Positions 33,436 through 40,386 of a stretch of DNA of 40,386 nucleotides are shown here, one piece after another; the stretch's first letter is position 1; the number at the start of each line of letters is the position of its first letter. The translations under genes and the position numbers were made by a program. The DNA comes from Mycobacterium asiaticum (lineage in GTDB: Bacteria; Actinomycetota; Actinomycetes; Mycobacteriales; Mycobacteriaceae): contig NZ_LZLQ01000091.1 of assembly GCF_001673315.1 (NCBI RefSeq), positions 1-40,386 on the forward strand. The letters are read 5' to 3'. The notes under the pieces are model-generated. The model ran no database searches, was not told the DNA's origin, and was given only the letters and a program-made list of their open reading frames with translations.

Positions 33436-33503
33436 GTCACCACCGCTGCCCGGCAGGAAGTCAGGCACTCTCAATTCAAAGGCGAAATGGGGTCAGGTCC
33501 ATC

Positions 33504-34631
33504 GTGAAGACAAAAGGCGCACTGATCTGGGAATTCAACCAGCCGTGGTCCATCGAGGACATCGAGATCGGCGACCCGCAAGCGCATGAGGTCAAGATCC
33601 AGATGGAAGCGGCGGGCATGTGCCACTCCGACCATCACCTGGTCACCGGCGGCATCCCGATGGCTGGGTTCCCGGTGCTCGGTGGTCACGAGGGCGCGGG
33701 CATCGTCACCGAGGTCGGCCCCGGCGTGGAAGACATCGCCCCCGGTGACCACGTCGTGCTGTCGTTCATCCCGTCCTGTGGCCAGTGTCCGACCTGTCAA
33801 GCGGGCATGCGCAACCTCTGCGACCTGGGAGCCGGACTGCTCGGCGGCGCCGCGGTGAGCGACGGAACCTTCCGGATCAAGGCCCGCGGCCAAGACGTCT
33901 TCCCGATGACGCTGTTGGGGACGTTCTCGCCGTACATGGTCGTGCACCGCAGCTCCGTGGTGAAGATCGACCCGTCGGTGCCCTTCGAGGTGGCCGCGCT
34001 GGTCGGCTGCGGCGTCACCACCGGCTATGGCTCCGCCGTCCGCACCGCCGACATCCGCCCAGGCCAAGACGTGGCCATCGTCGGTGTCGGTGGCGTCGGA
34101 ATGGCGGCCCTGCAGGGCGCCGCCGCGGCGGGAGCCCGCTACATCTTCGCCATCGACCCGGTTGAATGGAAGCGAGACCAGGCGCTGAAGTTCGGCGCCA
34201 CGCACGTCTACCCCGACATCAACGCCGCCCTGATGGGCATTGCCGAGGTGACCTACGGGCTGATGGCCCACAAGGTGATCGTGACCGTCGGAGAACTACA
34301 CGGGTCCGACATCGACAACTACCTGAACATCACCGCCAAGGGCGGCACCTGCGTGGCTACCGCCATCGGAAGCCTGCTGGACACCAACGTGACGCTGAAC
34401 CTCGCGATGTTGACCCTCATGCAGAAGAACCTGCAGGGCACCATTTTTGGTGGCGGCAACCCGCAGTACGACATTCCGCAGCTGCTGGCGATGTACAAGG
34501 CCGGCAAGCTGAACCTGGACGACATGGTCACCACCCAGTACCGCCTGGAGCAGATCAACGAGGGATACCAGGACATGTTGGACGGCAAGAACATTCGCGG
34601 CGTCATCCGCTACACGGACGCAGACCGGTAG
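33504..34631 (+). CDS. adhB: Zinc-dependent, NDMA-type alcohol dehydrogenase AdhB
   Basis: A 375-residue medium-chain dehydrogenase with the same length as M. tuberculosis Rv0761c (adhB). Catalytic zinc ligands Cys40 and His62-Glu63 (GMCHSDHH, GGHEGAG), structural zinc Cys92, Cys95, Cys98, Cys106 (CGQCPTCQAGMRNLC), and nucleotide motif GVGGVGM are visible. The sequence resembles the actinobacterial group that keeps its NAD(H) bound and uses a mycofactocin-type electron carrier. It probably oxidises an alcohol made or used by the neighbouring pathway. The start is GTG at 33504 after GAAATGGGGTCAGG. A GC-rich hairpin follows the stop. Confidence 0.93.
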   Translation: MKTKGALIWEFNQPWSIEDIEIGDPQAHEVKIQMEAAGMCHSDHHLVTGGIPMAGFPVLGGHEGAGIVTEVGPGVEDIAPGDHVVLSFIPSCGQCPTCQAGMRNLCDLGAGLLGGAAVSDGTFRIKARGQDVFPMTLLGTFSPYMVVHRSSVVKIDPSVPFEVAALVGCGVTTGYGSAVRTADIRPGQDVAIVGVGGVGMAALQGAAAAGARYIFAIDPVEWKRDQALKFGATHVYPDINAALMGIAEVTYGLMAHKVIVTVGELHGSDIDNYLNITAKGGTCVATAIGSLLDTNVTLNLAMLTLMQKNLQGTIFGGGNPQYDIPQLLAMYKAGKLNLDDMVTTQYRLEQINEGYQDMLDGKNIRGVIRYTDADR

Positions 34632-34634
34632 GCC

Positions 34635-34669
34635 GGCGCGCTGCGGAAGGGCCGCCCGCACGGCGCGCC
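34635..34669 (+). terminator. Hairpin after adhB
   Basis: GGCGCGCTGCGG (34635-34646) pairs with CCGCA-GCGCGCC (34656-34669) except for a 2-nt bulge, giving a 12-bp stem and a 9-nt loop directly after the adhB stop. No U-tract follows. It could end adhB transcripts or reduce read-through to the next gene. Confidence 0.45.
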
Positions 34670-34730
34670 TGCCACTGCTTCGCCGCCGACGGCTGCGCCC
34701 CGGGTGCCGTTTAGAGAAGGAGTGAACGCA

Positions 34731-35150
34731 ATGACTCAAACCGTCGAATCACCGGCGTTGGCCGCCTCGCAGGCGTCCTGGCGGTGCGTGCAAGCGCACG
34801 ATCGCGAGGGGTGGCTGGCGCTGATGGCCGACGATGTCGTGGTCGAGGACCCGATCGGCAAGTCGGTCACCAATCCCGACGGCGCCGGAGTGAAGGGCAA
34901 AGAGGGGGTCGCCACCTTCTACGACACCAACATCGCCGCCAACAACCTGACCATCGCCTGCGAGGAGACCTTCCCGTCCAGTTCGCCGAACGAGATCGCT
35001 CATATCCTGGTGCTGGACAGCAAGTTCGAGGGCGGCCTCACCAGTAGCGTCCGTGGGGTGTTCACCTACCGCGTGGACGACGAGGGCCTGATCACCAACA
35101 TGCGGGGCTACTGGAACCTCGAGATGATGAAGTTCGGACAGCAGGAGTGA
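34731..35150 (+). CDS. NTF2/ketosteroid isomerase-fold protein (Rv0760c-like)
   Basis: A 139-residue protein, the same length as M. tuberculosis Rv0760c, which has a ketosteroid isomerase-like fold by known structure. The plan SWRCVQAHDREGWLALMADDVVVEDPIGKSVTNPDGAGVKGKEGV and FTYRVDDEGLITNMRGYWNLEMM is typical SnoaL/KSI. Known members bind steroid-like ligands; the true reaction here is not established. AGAAGGAG at 34715-34722 precedes the ATG at 34731. It follows adhB at 99 bp and converges on the secreted-protein gene. Confidence 0.85.
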   Translation: MTQTVESPALAASQASWRCVQAHDREGWLALMADDVVVEDPIGKSVTNPDGAGVKGKEGVATFYDTNIAANNLTIACEETFPSSSPNEIAHILVLDSKFEGGLTSSVRGVFTYRVDDEGLITNMRGYWNLEMMKFGQQE

Positions 35151-35169
35151 CGGACCCAGCGGGCGCAAC

Positions 35170-36603
35170 CTAGCCGATGCGTCCGATACCGGTGATGTTG
35201 CCCTGCATGATCTTGTTGCCCATCAGGACCATCGACGACGTCTGAATCGGGTCGCTCAGGATGGTTGCGGACTTGAGTTGTTGGTACAGCAGTTGCCCGT
35301 TGCTCGGGTCGATCACGCTGAAGGCGAACAGGTCCGCCGGTGTCGTCTGATCGAGTCCGATACGGGTGATCGTGTAGATGAGGCCGTCGCCGGTGGATAG
35401 ATGCGGCAGGGCCGCGCTGCGGACCTTGCTCTCCCATACCGTGTGACAGCCAGGACCCGGATTATTCATGTCCACCCTGGTCATGCCGCCCACGAACGGC
35501 GCCGTCGGCGGGACCGCTGGTCCCGCGTTGGGCGGAACGGCCGGGTAGGGGTAGCCGTAGGTGCTGGCGATGAACATCGAATTGCCCACGCCGATCGGCG
35601 AGTTCTCGCTGCCGGGTCCGCCGAGAGTCAAAACCGTCTGCTGACAAAGCAAAGCGCCCGTTCCGGATTGGTAGACCAGCGTGTGCACCTGAGGGTCGGC
35701 GTTGTCCACGATGGTCAGATAGTCCGCACCGGTCGGGCCGAAATACGTTGGAGTGGAACCGGTCCCCCAACTCAATTGCCCCGGCTTGCGGGCGGGCCCG
35801 CGATCATAATTCTGGCCCCACAGCACCTGCGGGTTCCCGGCACCGTTGAGGTTGATCTCGTAGAGAGCGAAGGTGGTCGCTACCGCGACGCGGTTCTGCG
35901 GCGACACCGAAATGCTGTTGGCCACTTGCTGTCCGGCGGGTAGTTGCAGACTGGCGACACCACCGCCGGCTTTGGCCACACCCACCACACCGTTGCCGGT
36001 CGCAAACCAGACGTTGCCTAGATAGTCGGGGACGACCCCCACCGAGTTGTCGCCGGGCGGTATCACGCTGGACAAGTCAACGGAGTCGGTGACGACCAGG
36101 TGCCACCGGCCCCGCTCATCGCGGGTGTGAGCGATGCGCAGCAGATGATTGGTGCCGTCGATAAGCACCATCTGGTTGTTGTTGTCCAGATAGGCATAGA
36201 CACCGCCGAGCAGACCGCCCTTGGCGATATCCATGGATGCCAACGGAAGAATCTGGGGCACGATGCCGCCGGGGTCGATCAGATGCAGGACCGGAGCCTG
36301 CGCGGTGATTGTGGTGCACAGTGCCAGCACCAGACCGTCGGTGCCCTGGGTGATCGTCGGGCAAGCGGCCAGCAACGGGAACGCCAGAATCGGGACCAGG
36401 CGGGCACCCGGACCGGGCAGTGGGCCCGCGTCCGCCGAACCCGCATCGTTATGCATGGACGCGATGCCGTTGGGCGCCATATACGGGTTGGGTGGTGCCA
36501 GCGGCCCGAACGCGTCAGCGGCGTGAGCGGGATTGACCGCGGGTAGGAGGGAAACAGCGCAGGTGGTCAGCACTGCCAGCAATGCCTTGGGACATAGCGC
36601 CAA
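35170..36603 (-). CDS. Secreted protein with beta-propeller-like repeats
   Basis: A 477-residue exported protein. The start has a Sec signal: a hydrophobic core LAVLTTCAVSLLPAV and a cleavage-like AHA-AD, after which the mature protein is rich in Pro, Gly and Asn. Segments such as VGVVPDYLGNVWFATGNGVVGV and SISVSPQNRVAVATTFALYEINL repeat in the manner of a YVTN/NHL-type propeller, so an extracellular ligand-binding or carbohydrate-type role is possible but not shown. The start is TTG at 36603, decided by GGAGGG 4 nt upstream; no in-frame ATG or GTG serves the signal. It is absent between adhB/Rv0760c and the HIT gene in M. tuberculosis. Confidence 0.72.
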   Translation of the reverse strand: MALCPKALLAVLTTCAVSLLPAVNPAHAADAFGPLAPPNPYMAPNGIASMHNDAGSADAGPLPGPGARLVPILAFPLLAACPTITQGTDGLVLALCTTITAQAPVLHLIDPGGIVPQILPLASMDIAKGGLLGGVYAYLDNNNQMVLIDGTNHLLRIAHTRDERGRWHLVVTDSVDLSSVIPPGDNSVGVVPDYLGNVWFATGNGVVGVAKAGGGVASLQLPAGQQVANSISVSPQNRVAVATTFALYEINLNGAGNPQVLWGQNYDRGPARKPGQLSWGTGSTPTYFGPTGADYLTIVDNADPQVHTLVYQSGTGALLCQQTVLTLGGPGSENSPIGVGNSMFIASTYGYPYPAVPPNAGPAVPPTAPFVGGMTRVDMNNPGPGCHTVWESKVRSAALPHLSTGDGLIYTITRIGLDQTTPADLFAFSVIDPSNGQLLYQQLKSATILSDPIQTSSMVLMGNKIMQGNITGIGRIG

Positions 36604-36668
36604 CGTGCCCTCCAGTGAATTGGGTCACATCGGAGTGTGGCGACCGTTAGGAACGACATGGCAACGGT

Positions 36669-36678
36669 CCGTTAACGG
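36669..36678. promoter_or_regulatory. CCGTTAACGG palindrome in a divergent gap
   Basis: A perfect 10-bp dyad in the 167-bp region between the leftward secreted-protein gene and the rightward HIT gene. It could bind a regulator of either. No known motif was recognised. Confidence 0.25.
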
Positions 36679-36758
36679 TTCAGCGTCAGCGTCTGGCGTC
36701 CTTGTCGCATGTAGGTGCTGGCGCGAGACCTTGCTCACTTGTGCCGCACCGCCGAACC

Positions 36759-36764
36759 TATGCT
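36759..36764 (+). promoter_or_regulatory. -10 element of a predicted leaderless HIT-gene promoter
   Basis: TATGCT ends 6 nt before the ATG at 36771, so transcription would begin at the start codon; no ribosome site precedes the ATG. Confidence 0.5.
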
Positions 36765-36770
36765 TGAGCC

Positions 36771-37175
36771 ATGGCGTCGATCTTCACCAAGATCATCAAC
36801 CGTGAACTCCCCGGCCGATTCGTCTACGAGGACGACGACGTGGTCGCGTTCCTGACGATCGAGCCGATGACGCAAGGCCACACTTTGGTGGTGCCGCGCG
36901 AGGAGATCGACCAGTGGCAGGGCGTGGACGCCGAGGCCTTCGGGCGGGTGATGTCGGTGAGCCAGCTGATCGGCAGGGCGGTGTGCAAGGCGTTCCAGGC
37001 CGAGCGCGCCGGACTGATCATTGCCGGCCTAGAGGTGCCGCATCTGCACGTCCACGTATTTCCCACCCGCAGCCTGGCCGACTTCGGCTTCGCCAATGTC
37101 GACCGCAACCCGTCGGCGGAATCGCTGGACGATGCGCAGGCCAGGATCAAGGCTGCGCTGGAAGAGCTGGGCTGA
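36771..37175 (+). CDS. HIT family nucleotide hydrolase/transferase
   Basis: A 134-residue protein with the histidine triad HLHVHVFP (His91, His93, His95), the start [43 protein letters not shown] being typical of HIT proteins (PKCI/Hint branch). It hydrolyses an adenosine 5'-monophosphoramidate-type bond. It matches M. tuberculosis Rv0759c by place. The start follows a TATGCT motif. Beyond the stop, 146 bp to phoR hold a 14-bp doublet (TCGCACGCCGA at 37191 and 37205) and a 9-bp repeat array. Confidence 0.9.
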   Translation: MASIFTKIINRELPGRFVYEDDDVVAFLTIEPMTQGHTLVVPREEIDQWQGVDAEAFGRVMSVSQLIGRAVCKAFQAERAGLIIAGLEVPHLHVHVFPTRSLADFGFANVDRNPSAESLDDAQARIKAALEELG

Positions 37176-37268
37176 ACCGTCGCGCGGCTTTCGCACGCCG
37201 ACCTTCGCACGCCGAGAACGAGCCCCGATAGATTTGCCCGCTTATGCGCGACAAACCCGCAAACTCCT

Positions 37269-37341
37269 AGCCCACTAAGCCCGCTTAGCCCAGTTAGCCC
37301 GCTTCGGCCCACTTCTCCCGCTCAGCGCACTTGGCCCACTT
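37269..37341. repeat. 9-bp degenerate tandem array running into the 3' end of phoR
   Basis: About eight units of AGCCC(G/A)CTT type occur at 37269, 37278, 37287, 37296, 37305 (10 bp), 37315, 37324 and 37333, the period being 9 bp. The last two units lie within the phoR coding sequence and include its final codons and stop (37322-37324). The other six are in the gap to the HIT gene. Confidence 0.75.
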
Positions 37342-38764
37342 CGGCAGGCACGTCGCTGACCCGTGGCAGCGTGACACGAAAACGACAACCCTCGCCGGGC
37401 CCCGTTGACACCGTGACGTGGCCCCCGTGCGCTTTCACCAACGAGTCGACGATCGACAGCCCGAGTCCGGTGCCCCCACTGGACCGCGCCCGAGACGCGT
37501 CGGTGCGATAGAAACGCTCGAAGATGCGCTCGGCATCCTCCTGGCTCATGCCGGGGCCCTTGTCGGCGACCTCGAGCACCGCGTCGTCACCGTCGGTGCC
37601 GACCCGCACCGCAATGTCGGCGCTGGTCGGGGTGTGCTGAATCGCGTTGGCGACAAGGTTGCCCAGCACCTGGCGCAGACGTGGCTCGTCGCCGAGCACC
37701 TCCGGGGTGCCGGGCCCGTCGAACACTTCCATGTTGATGGCGCGGTCGGGGTCGATCGCGCGGCCGTCGTGCACGGCGTCGCTGGCCAGCGCCAGCAGAT
37801 CCACCCGCCGGTGTTCCAGCGGCCGTTGCACATCCAAGCGGGCCAGCATCAGCAGGTCGTCGACCAACAGGCCCATTCGGCTGGCTTCGCTCTCGATACG
37901 CGACAGCAGCATGGAAACGTCGCGCGCGGCGCCCTGCCGGTACAACTCCGCGAACCCGCGGATGGTGGTCAACGGGGTACGCAGTTCGTGACTGGCGTCG
38001 GTGATGAACCGTCGCATCCGCTCCTCAGAACCCCGGGCCGTTTCCGCCGACGACTCCGAGGCGGCCAGCGCCTCCTGGAGCCGGGACAGCATTCCGTTGA
38101 GCGCCAACGAAAGTCGGCCCACCTCGGTGCGGGGGTCACGTTCGGTGACACGTCGATCCAGGTGGCCGGCTGCGATCGCGGCAGCAGTCTGTTCGACTTC
38201 GGTCAACGGTTGCAAGCTGCGCTGCACCACCGCAAAGCCGACAATACCGACCACTACCAATACCGCTGCCCCGATACCGGCCTGCAGCAGCATCAACGAC
38301 CGCACAGTGTGGTCGACGTCGGACAGGTCGATCGCGACCGTGGCTAGGCCACCGTGCGGTCCGTGCACGGTCACCGCACGCCACTCGATATCGGAGCCGC
38401 GCACCGATGACAGCGTCGTTGGGTTCGGACCCACATCGTTGTCGGCCGGAAGGGCAGGCTCGGCATTGCGGTCGTTGATGGCCGTCGTGGTGTGCCCGTC
38501 GGGACTGACCGCCCGCACATAGAACTTCGATGGTGGCCGCGCGGGGTCGGGCCCTTCGCTGTTGGGTGTCGCGTGTTTCCAGGGAGCCTGCGCCCAGCTG
38601 CGGGTTGCGTCCATCAGGGTGGAGTCGATCCGGCTGACCAGGCTGTGCCGCAGGATCGAGGTGACCGCCACTCCCGAGGCCAACAGACCACACATCACCA
38701 GCGCGAGGGTGGCCGCCACCAGGCCTACCCGCAGCGGCACACCCCGTCGATACCGGTTGGCCAT
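37322..38764 (-). CDS. phoR: Two-component sensor histidine kinase PhoR
   Basis: A 480-residue inner-membrane kinase that phosphorylates PhoP. Membrane segments are about 11-35 and 158-180, enclosing an extracytoplasmic sensor of about 120 residues, followed by a HAMP domain (about 181-233). His259 in the H-box DASHELRTPL is the phosphorylation site, the same number as in M. tuberculosis. The ATP-binding domain shows NAIQHT (N box), DKGPGMS (G1), FERFYRTD (F) and GGTGLGLSI (G2). It starts 11 bp after the phoP stop. The last codons (Glu-Val-Gly-Gln-Val-Arg) come from a 9-bp tandem array. Confidence 0.96.
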   Translation of the reverse strand: MANRYRRGVPLRVGLVAATLALVMCGLLASGVAVTSILRHSLVSRIDSTLMDATRSWAQAPWKHATPNSEGPDPARPPSKFYVRAVSPDGHTTTAINDRNAEPALPADNDVGPNPTTLSSVRGSDIEWRAVTVHGPHGGLATVAIDLSDVDHTVRSLMLLQAGIGAAVLVVVGIVGFAVVQRSLQPLTEVEQTAAAIAAGHLDRRVTERDPRTEVGRLSLALNGMLSRLQEALAASESSAETARGSEERMRRFITDASHELRTPLTTIRGFAELYRQGAARDVSMLLSRIESEASRMGLLVDDLLMLARLDVQRPLEHRRVDLLALASDAVHDGRAIDPDRAINMEVFDGPGTPEVLGDEPRLRQVLGNLVANAIQHTPTSADIAVRVGTDGDDAVLEVADKGPGMSQEDAERIFERFYRTDASRARSSGGTGLGLSIVDSLVKAHGGHVTVSTGPGEGCRFRVTLPRVSDVPAEVGQVR

Positions 38765-38775
38765 TTCGCTTCGGT

Positions 38776-39501
38776 TCAGCGCGGTTCGCGCAACACGTAA
38801 CCCACGCCGCGCAGCGTGTGCAGCAAGCGTTTCTCCCCGGTGTCGATCTTGCGGCGCAGGTAGGACACGTAGGACTCGACGACGTTGACGTCACCGCCGA
38901 AGTCGTACCGCCACACGTGGTCGAGAATCTTCGGCTTGCTCAGCACGGTGCCGGCGTTGATCACGAAGTAGCGCAACAACGTGAACTCGGTGGGAGACAA
39001 CGACACCGGCTGCCCGGCCTTCCACACTTCGTGCGTTTCCTCGTCAAGTTCGATGTCGGCGAACGAAAGTCGCGAATTGCGTGGTTCGTTGCTGTTGCCC
39101 TTGCCGGCGCGTCGCAGGATCACCCGCAACCGGGCCACCACCTCTTCGAGGCTGAACGGCTTGGTGACGTAATCGTCGCCACCTAGGGTGAGCCCGGCGA
39201 TCTTGTCCTGCAACGAGTCTCGGGCCGTCAGGAACAGCGCGGGCGCATCGATGCCGTCGGCGCGCATCCGACGCAACACTCCGAAGCCGTCCATTCCGGG
39301 CATCATCACGTCGAGGATCACCGCGTCCGGCCGGGATTCGCGGGCCCGGTCCAATGCCTGGGCGCCATTGGCTGCGGTGAAAACCTCGAATCCCTGGAAC
39401 TTCAGGCTTACTGAGAGCAATTCGACAATGTTGGCTTCGTCATCGACGACGAGGATGCGGGCCTCGGGTTTGGTCGTCTCGGCCGTAGCGCTCCCTGTCA
39501 T
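38776..39501 (-). CDS. phoP: Response regulator PhoP
   Basis: A 241-residue OmpR/PhoB-type regulator nearly identical to M. tuberculosis PhoP, where it controls cell-wall sulfolipid and polyacyltrehalose synthesis, ESX-1 secretion and acid-pH responses. In the receiver, the acidic pocket is Asp20-Asp21, the phosphorylated Asp is 64 (VILDVMMPG) and the switch Lys 114 (TKPF). The C-terminal winged helix runs from about 145 to the end; the recognition-helix segment NVVESYVSYLRRKID has Ser where the attenuated H37Ra strain has Leu. ATG at 39501 has GGAGG 10 nt upstream; the N-terminus is a few residues shorter than in M. tuberculosis. Confidence 0.97.
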   Translation of the reverse strand: MTGSATAETTKPEARILVVDDEANIVELLSVSLKFQGFEVFTAANGAQALDRARESRPDAVILDVMMPGMDGFGVLRRMRADGIDAPALFLTARDSLQDKIAGLTLGGDDYVTKPFSLEEVVARLRVILRRAGKGNSNEPRNSRLSFADIELDEETHEVWKAGQPVSLSPTEFTLLRYFVINAGTVLSKPKILDHVWRYDFGGDVNVVESYVSYLRRKIDTGEKRLLHTLRGVGYVLREPR

Positions 39502-39529
39502 GAGGTCAGCACCTCCACCCGAACTTGTG

Positions 39530-39587
39530 TGTTAGCTCTGCAATCATTGAAAACTTCCTGAGAGGTCGTTGCAAGTCAACTGTTAGC
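39530..39587 (-). promoter_or_regulatory. phoP upstream region with TGTTAGC direct repeats
   Basis: TGTTAGC occurs at 39530-39536 and 39581-39587 in the 159-bp gap upstream of phoP. In M. tuberculosis PhoP binds direct repeats in its own promoter, and these could be the matching sites, but the spacing of 51 bp is wide. TTGACT on the minus strand next to the second repeat could be a -35. Confidence 0.3.
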
Positions 39588-39648
39588 AGTGTGCCAGGAA
39601 TCGACGAAATTGCCTGGACCCGCGGGCGAATTTGGGCCCTGACGTGAA

Positions 39649-39654
39649 TAGACT
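39649..39654 (+). promoter_or_regulatory. -10 element of a predicted leaderless promoter of the Rv0756c-like gene
   Basis: TAGACT ends 6 nt before the ATG at 39661, which predicts transcription from the start codon; no ribosome site is seen. Confidence 0.45.
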
Positions 39655-39660
39655 CACAGA

Positions 39661-40383
39661 ATGAACCTGGGCAAAGCCATTGTTGAGCTTGCGACCGCGC
39701 CGGCGCGCACCGGCCTTGCCGCCGCGGAGGCCAGCCTGAATCTCGCCGGCGCGGCGGTCGGTCTGGCCAAACAAGCGCTCGGTGACACCGGTGGTCCGCG
39801 GGGATCCAACGCCATGGCGAACATGTTGGGGATTGACGACGCCCTGGCGCGGGCCAATCGATTGGCCCGGCTGCTGGACGACGACATGCCGCTCGGGCGG
39901 GCGGTGGCACCCAACGGCCCGATGGACCGGATGCTGCGCCCCGGCGGCGTGGTCGATCTGTTGACGTCCGAGGGCGGCTTGATCGATCGGTTGACCGCGG
40001 AGGGCGGCGGGCTGCATCGCGCACTGCAACCGGGCGGATTGGCCGATCAGTTGCTGGGTGCCGACGGGATGATCGAGCGGGTGCTCGCCGAGGACGGGCT
40101 GGCCGACAAACTGTTGTCCGAGGGCGGCATGATCGACAAGTTGACCGCCAAGAACGGTCCGCTTGAGCAGCTGGCCGACGTCGCCGACACCCTGGCCCGG
40201 CTGGCGCCCGGCATGGAGGCACTCGAGCCGGCCATCGCCACCCTGCAGGAAGCGGTGATCTCGCTGACCATGGTGGTCAACCCACTGAGCAACATCGCCG
40301 ATCGGATCCCGCTGCCCGGCCGGCGGGTGCGCTCGACGTCCCGGCCGGTGCGGTCCCAGCGCATCGTCGACGGCGGCCAGTAA
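39661..40383 (+). CDS. Rv0756c-like repeat protein
   Basis: A 240-residue protein of unknown function, similar in length and place to M. tuberculosis Rv0756c. It has an alanine-rich helical N-terminus (ATAPARTGLAAAEASLNLAGAAVGLA), then from about residue 93 to 170 six to seven imperfect 11-13-residue repeats of the pattern GG(L/M)-(I/A)-D-(R/K/Q)-LL-x-E-GG, then a hydrophobic helix (ALEPAIATLQEAVISLTMVVNPLSNI) and a basic tail. The repeats suggest an elongated solenoid or coiled structure. There is no signal peptide. It is divergent from phoP. The stop is 3 bp before the window end. Confidence 0.75.
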   Translation: MNLGKAIVELATAPARTGLAAAEASLNLAGAAVGLAKQALGDTGGPRGSNAMANMLGIDDALARANRLARLLDDDMPLGRAVAPNGPMDRMLRPGGVVDLLTSEGGLIDRLTAEGGGLHRALQPGGLADQLLGADGMIERVLAEDGLADKLLSEGGMIDKLTAKNGPLEQLADVADTLARLAPGMEALEPAIATLQEAVISLTMVVNPLSNIADRIPLPGRRVRSTSRPVRSQRIVDGGQ

Positions 40384-40386
40384 CCG

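Noticed and set aside
36661..36770. A PhoP-box pair controlling the HIT gene.
   Set aside because: Only a lone CCGTTAACGG dyad is present; no TCACAGC-type direct repeat was found.

Overview
The window is chromosomal DNA from a Mycobacterium, most likely a slow grower outside the M. tuberculosis complex. It is GC-rich with many GTG starts. From about 3.9 kb to the right end its gene order is a reversed but largely collinear copy of the M. tuberculosis block Rv0756c-Rv0788: phoP-phoR, HIT, adhB, cyp51, cyp123, aldA, purD, ggtA, purB, cyp126, purC, ptrB, emrB-like, purS-purQ. A MIRU-type repeat and a dispersed 18-bp terminator-like inverted repeat also fit a slow-growing mycobacterium. Family recognition comes from reading motifs and remembered homologues; no database search was possible.

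Layout. 1-3.9 kb: a YbjN-like protein and a lipid-type cassette (NAD-dependent epimerase, divergent PlsC-like acyltransferase plus wax ester synthase/DGAT) that is not at this position in M. tuberculosis. 3.9-9.6 kb: purS-purQ, an LLM-type oxidoreductase, a secreted protein, a metallo-beta-lactamase-fold hydrolase, an FAD dehydrogenase and a deacetylase-like protein. 9.7-12.4 kb: a 14-TM drug-efflux-type MFS pump, then a TetR/DoxX divergent pair with two matched operator-like sites. 12.4-19.8 kb: purC coupled to an intact oligopeptidase B, a membrane protein, and purB-cyp126-TDT transporter in one coupled string. 19.8-23.4 kb: a TetR gene, a GXSXG esterase, a 322-bp intergenic region holding two tandem-repeat arrays, and a gamma-glutamyltransferase. 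23.4-28.4 kb: the leftward aldA-SDR-(3 x 52-bp MIRU)-dehydrogenase-CMD-purD string. 28.5-35.2 kb: the rightward tetR-cyp123-SDR-cyp51-ferredoxin-NTF2 operon followed by adhB and a KSI-fold gene. 35.2-40.4 kb: a secreted propeller-like protein, a HIT protein, phoR-phoP and a coiled/repeat protein.

How the genes work together. The most coherent unit is the divergent aldA and cyp51 region: two P450s, a 3Fe-4S ferredoxin, two SDRs, an aldehyde dehydrogenase, a beta-hydroxyacid-type dehydrogenase and a CMD-family protein surround one TetR gene. Both ends of the shared intergenic region carry nearly identical palindromes (TGGACA-NN-TGTCC), so joint control by that TetR is a concrete prediction. De novo purine genes (purS, purQ, purC, purB, purD) are scattered and several are stop/start-coupled to non-purine genes. 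Five genes have a TANNNT -10 motif ending exactly 6 nt before the start codon, which predicts leaderless mRNAs. I found no tRNA, rRNA, CRISPR array, insertion sequence or phage gene.
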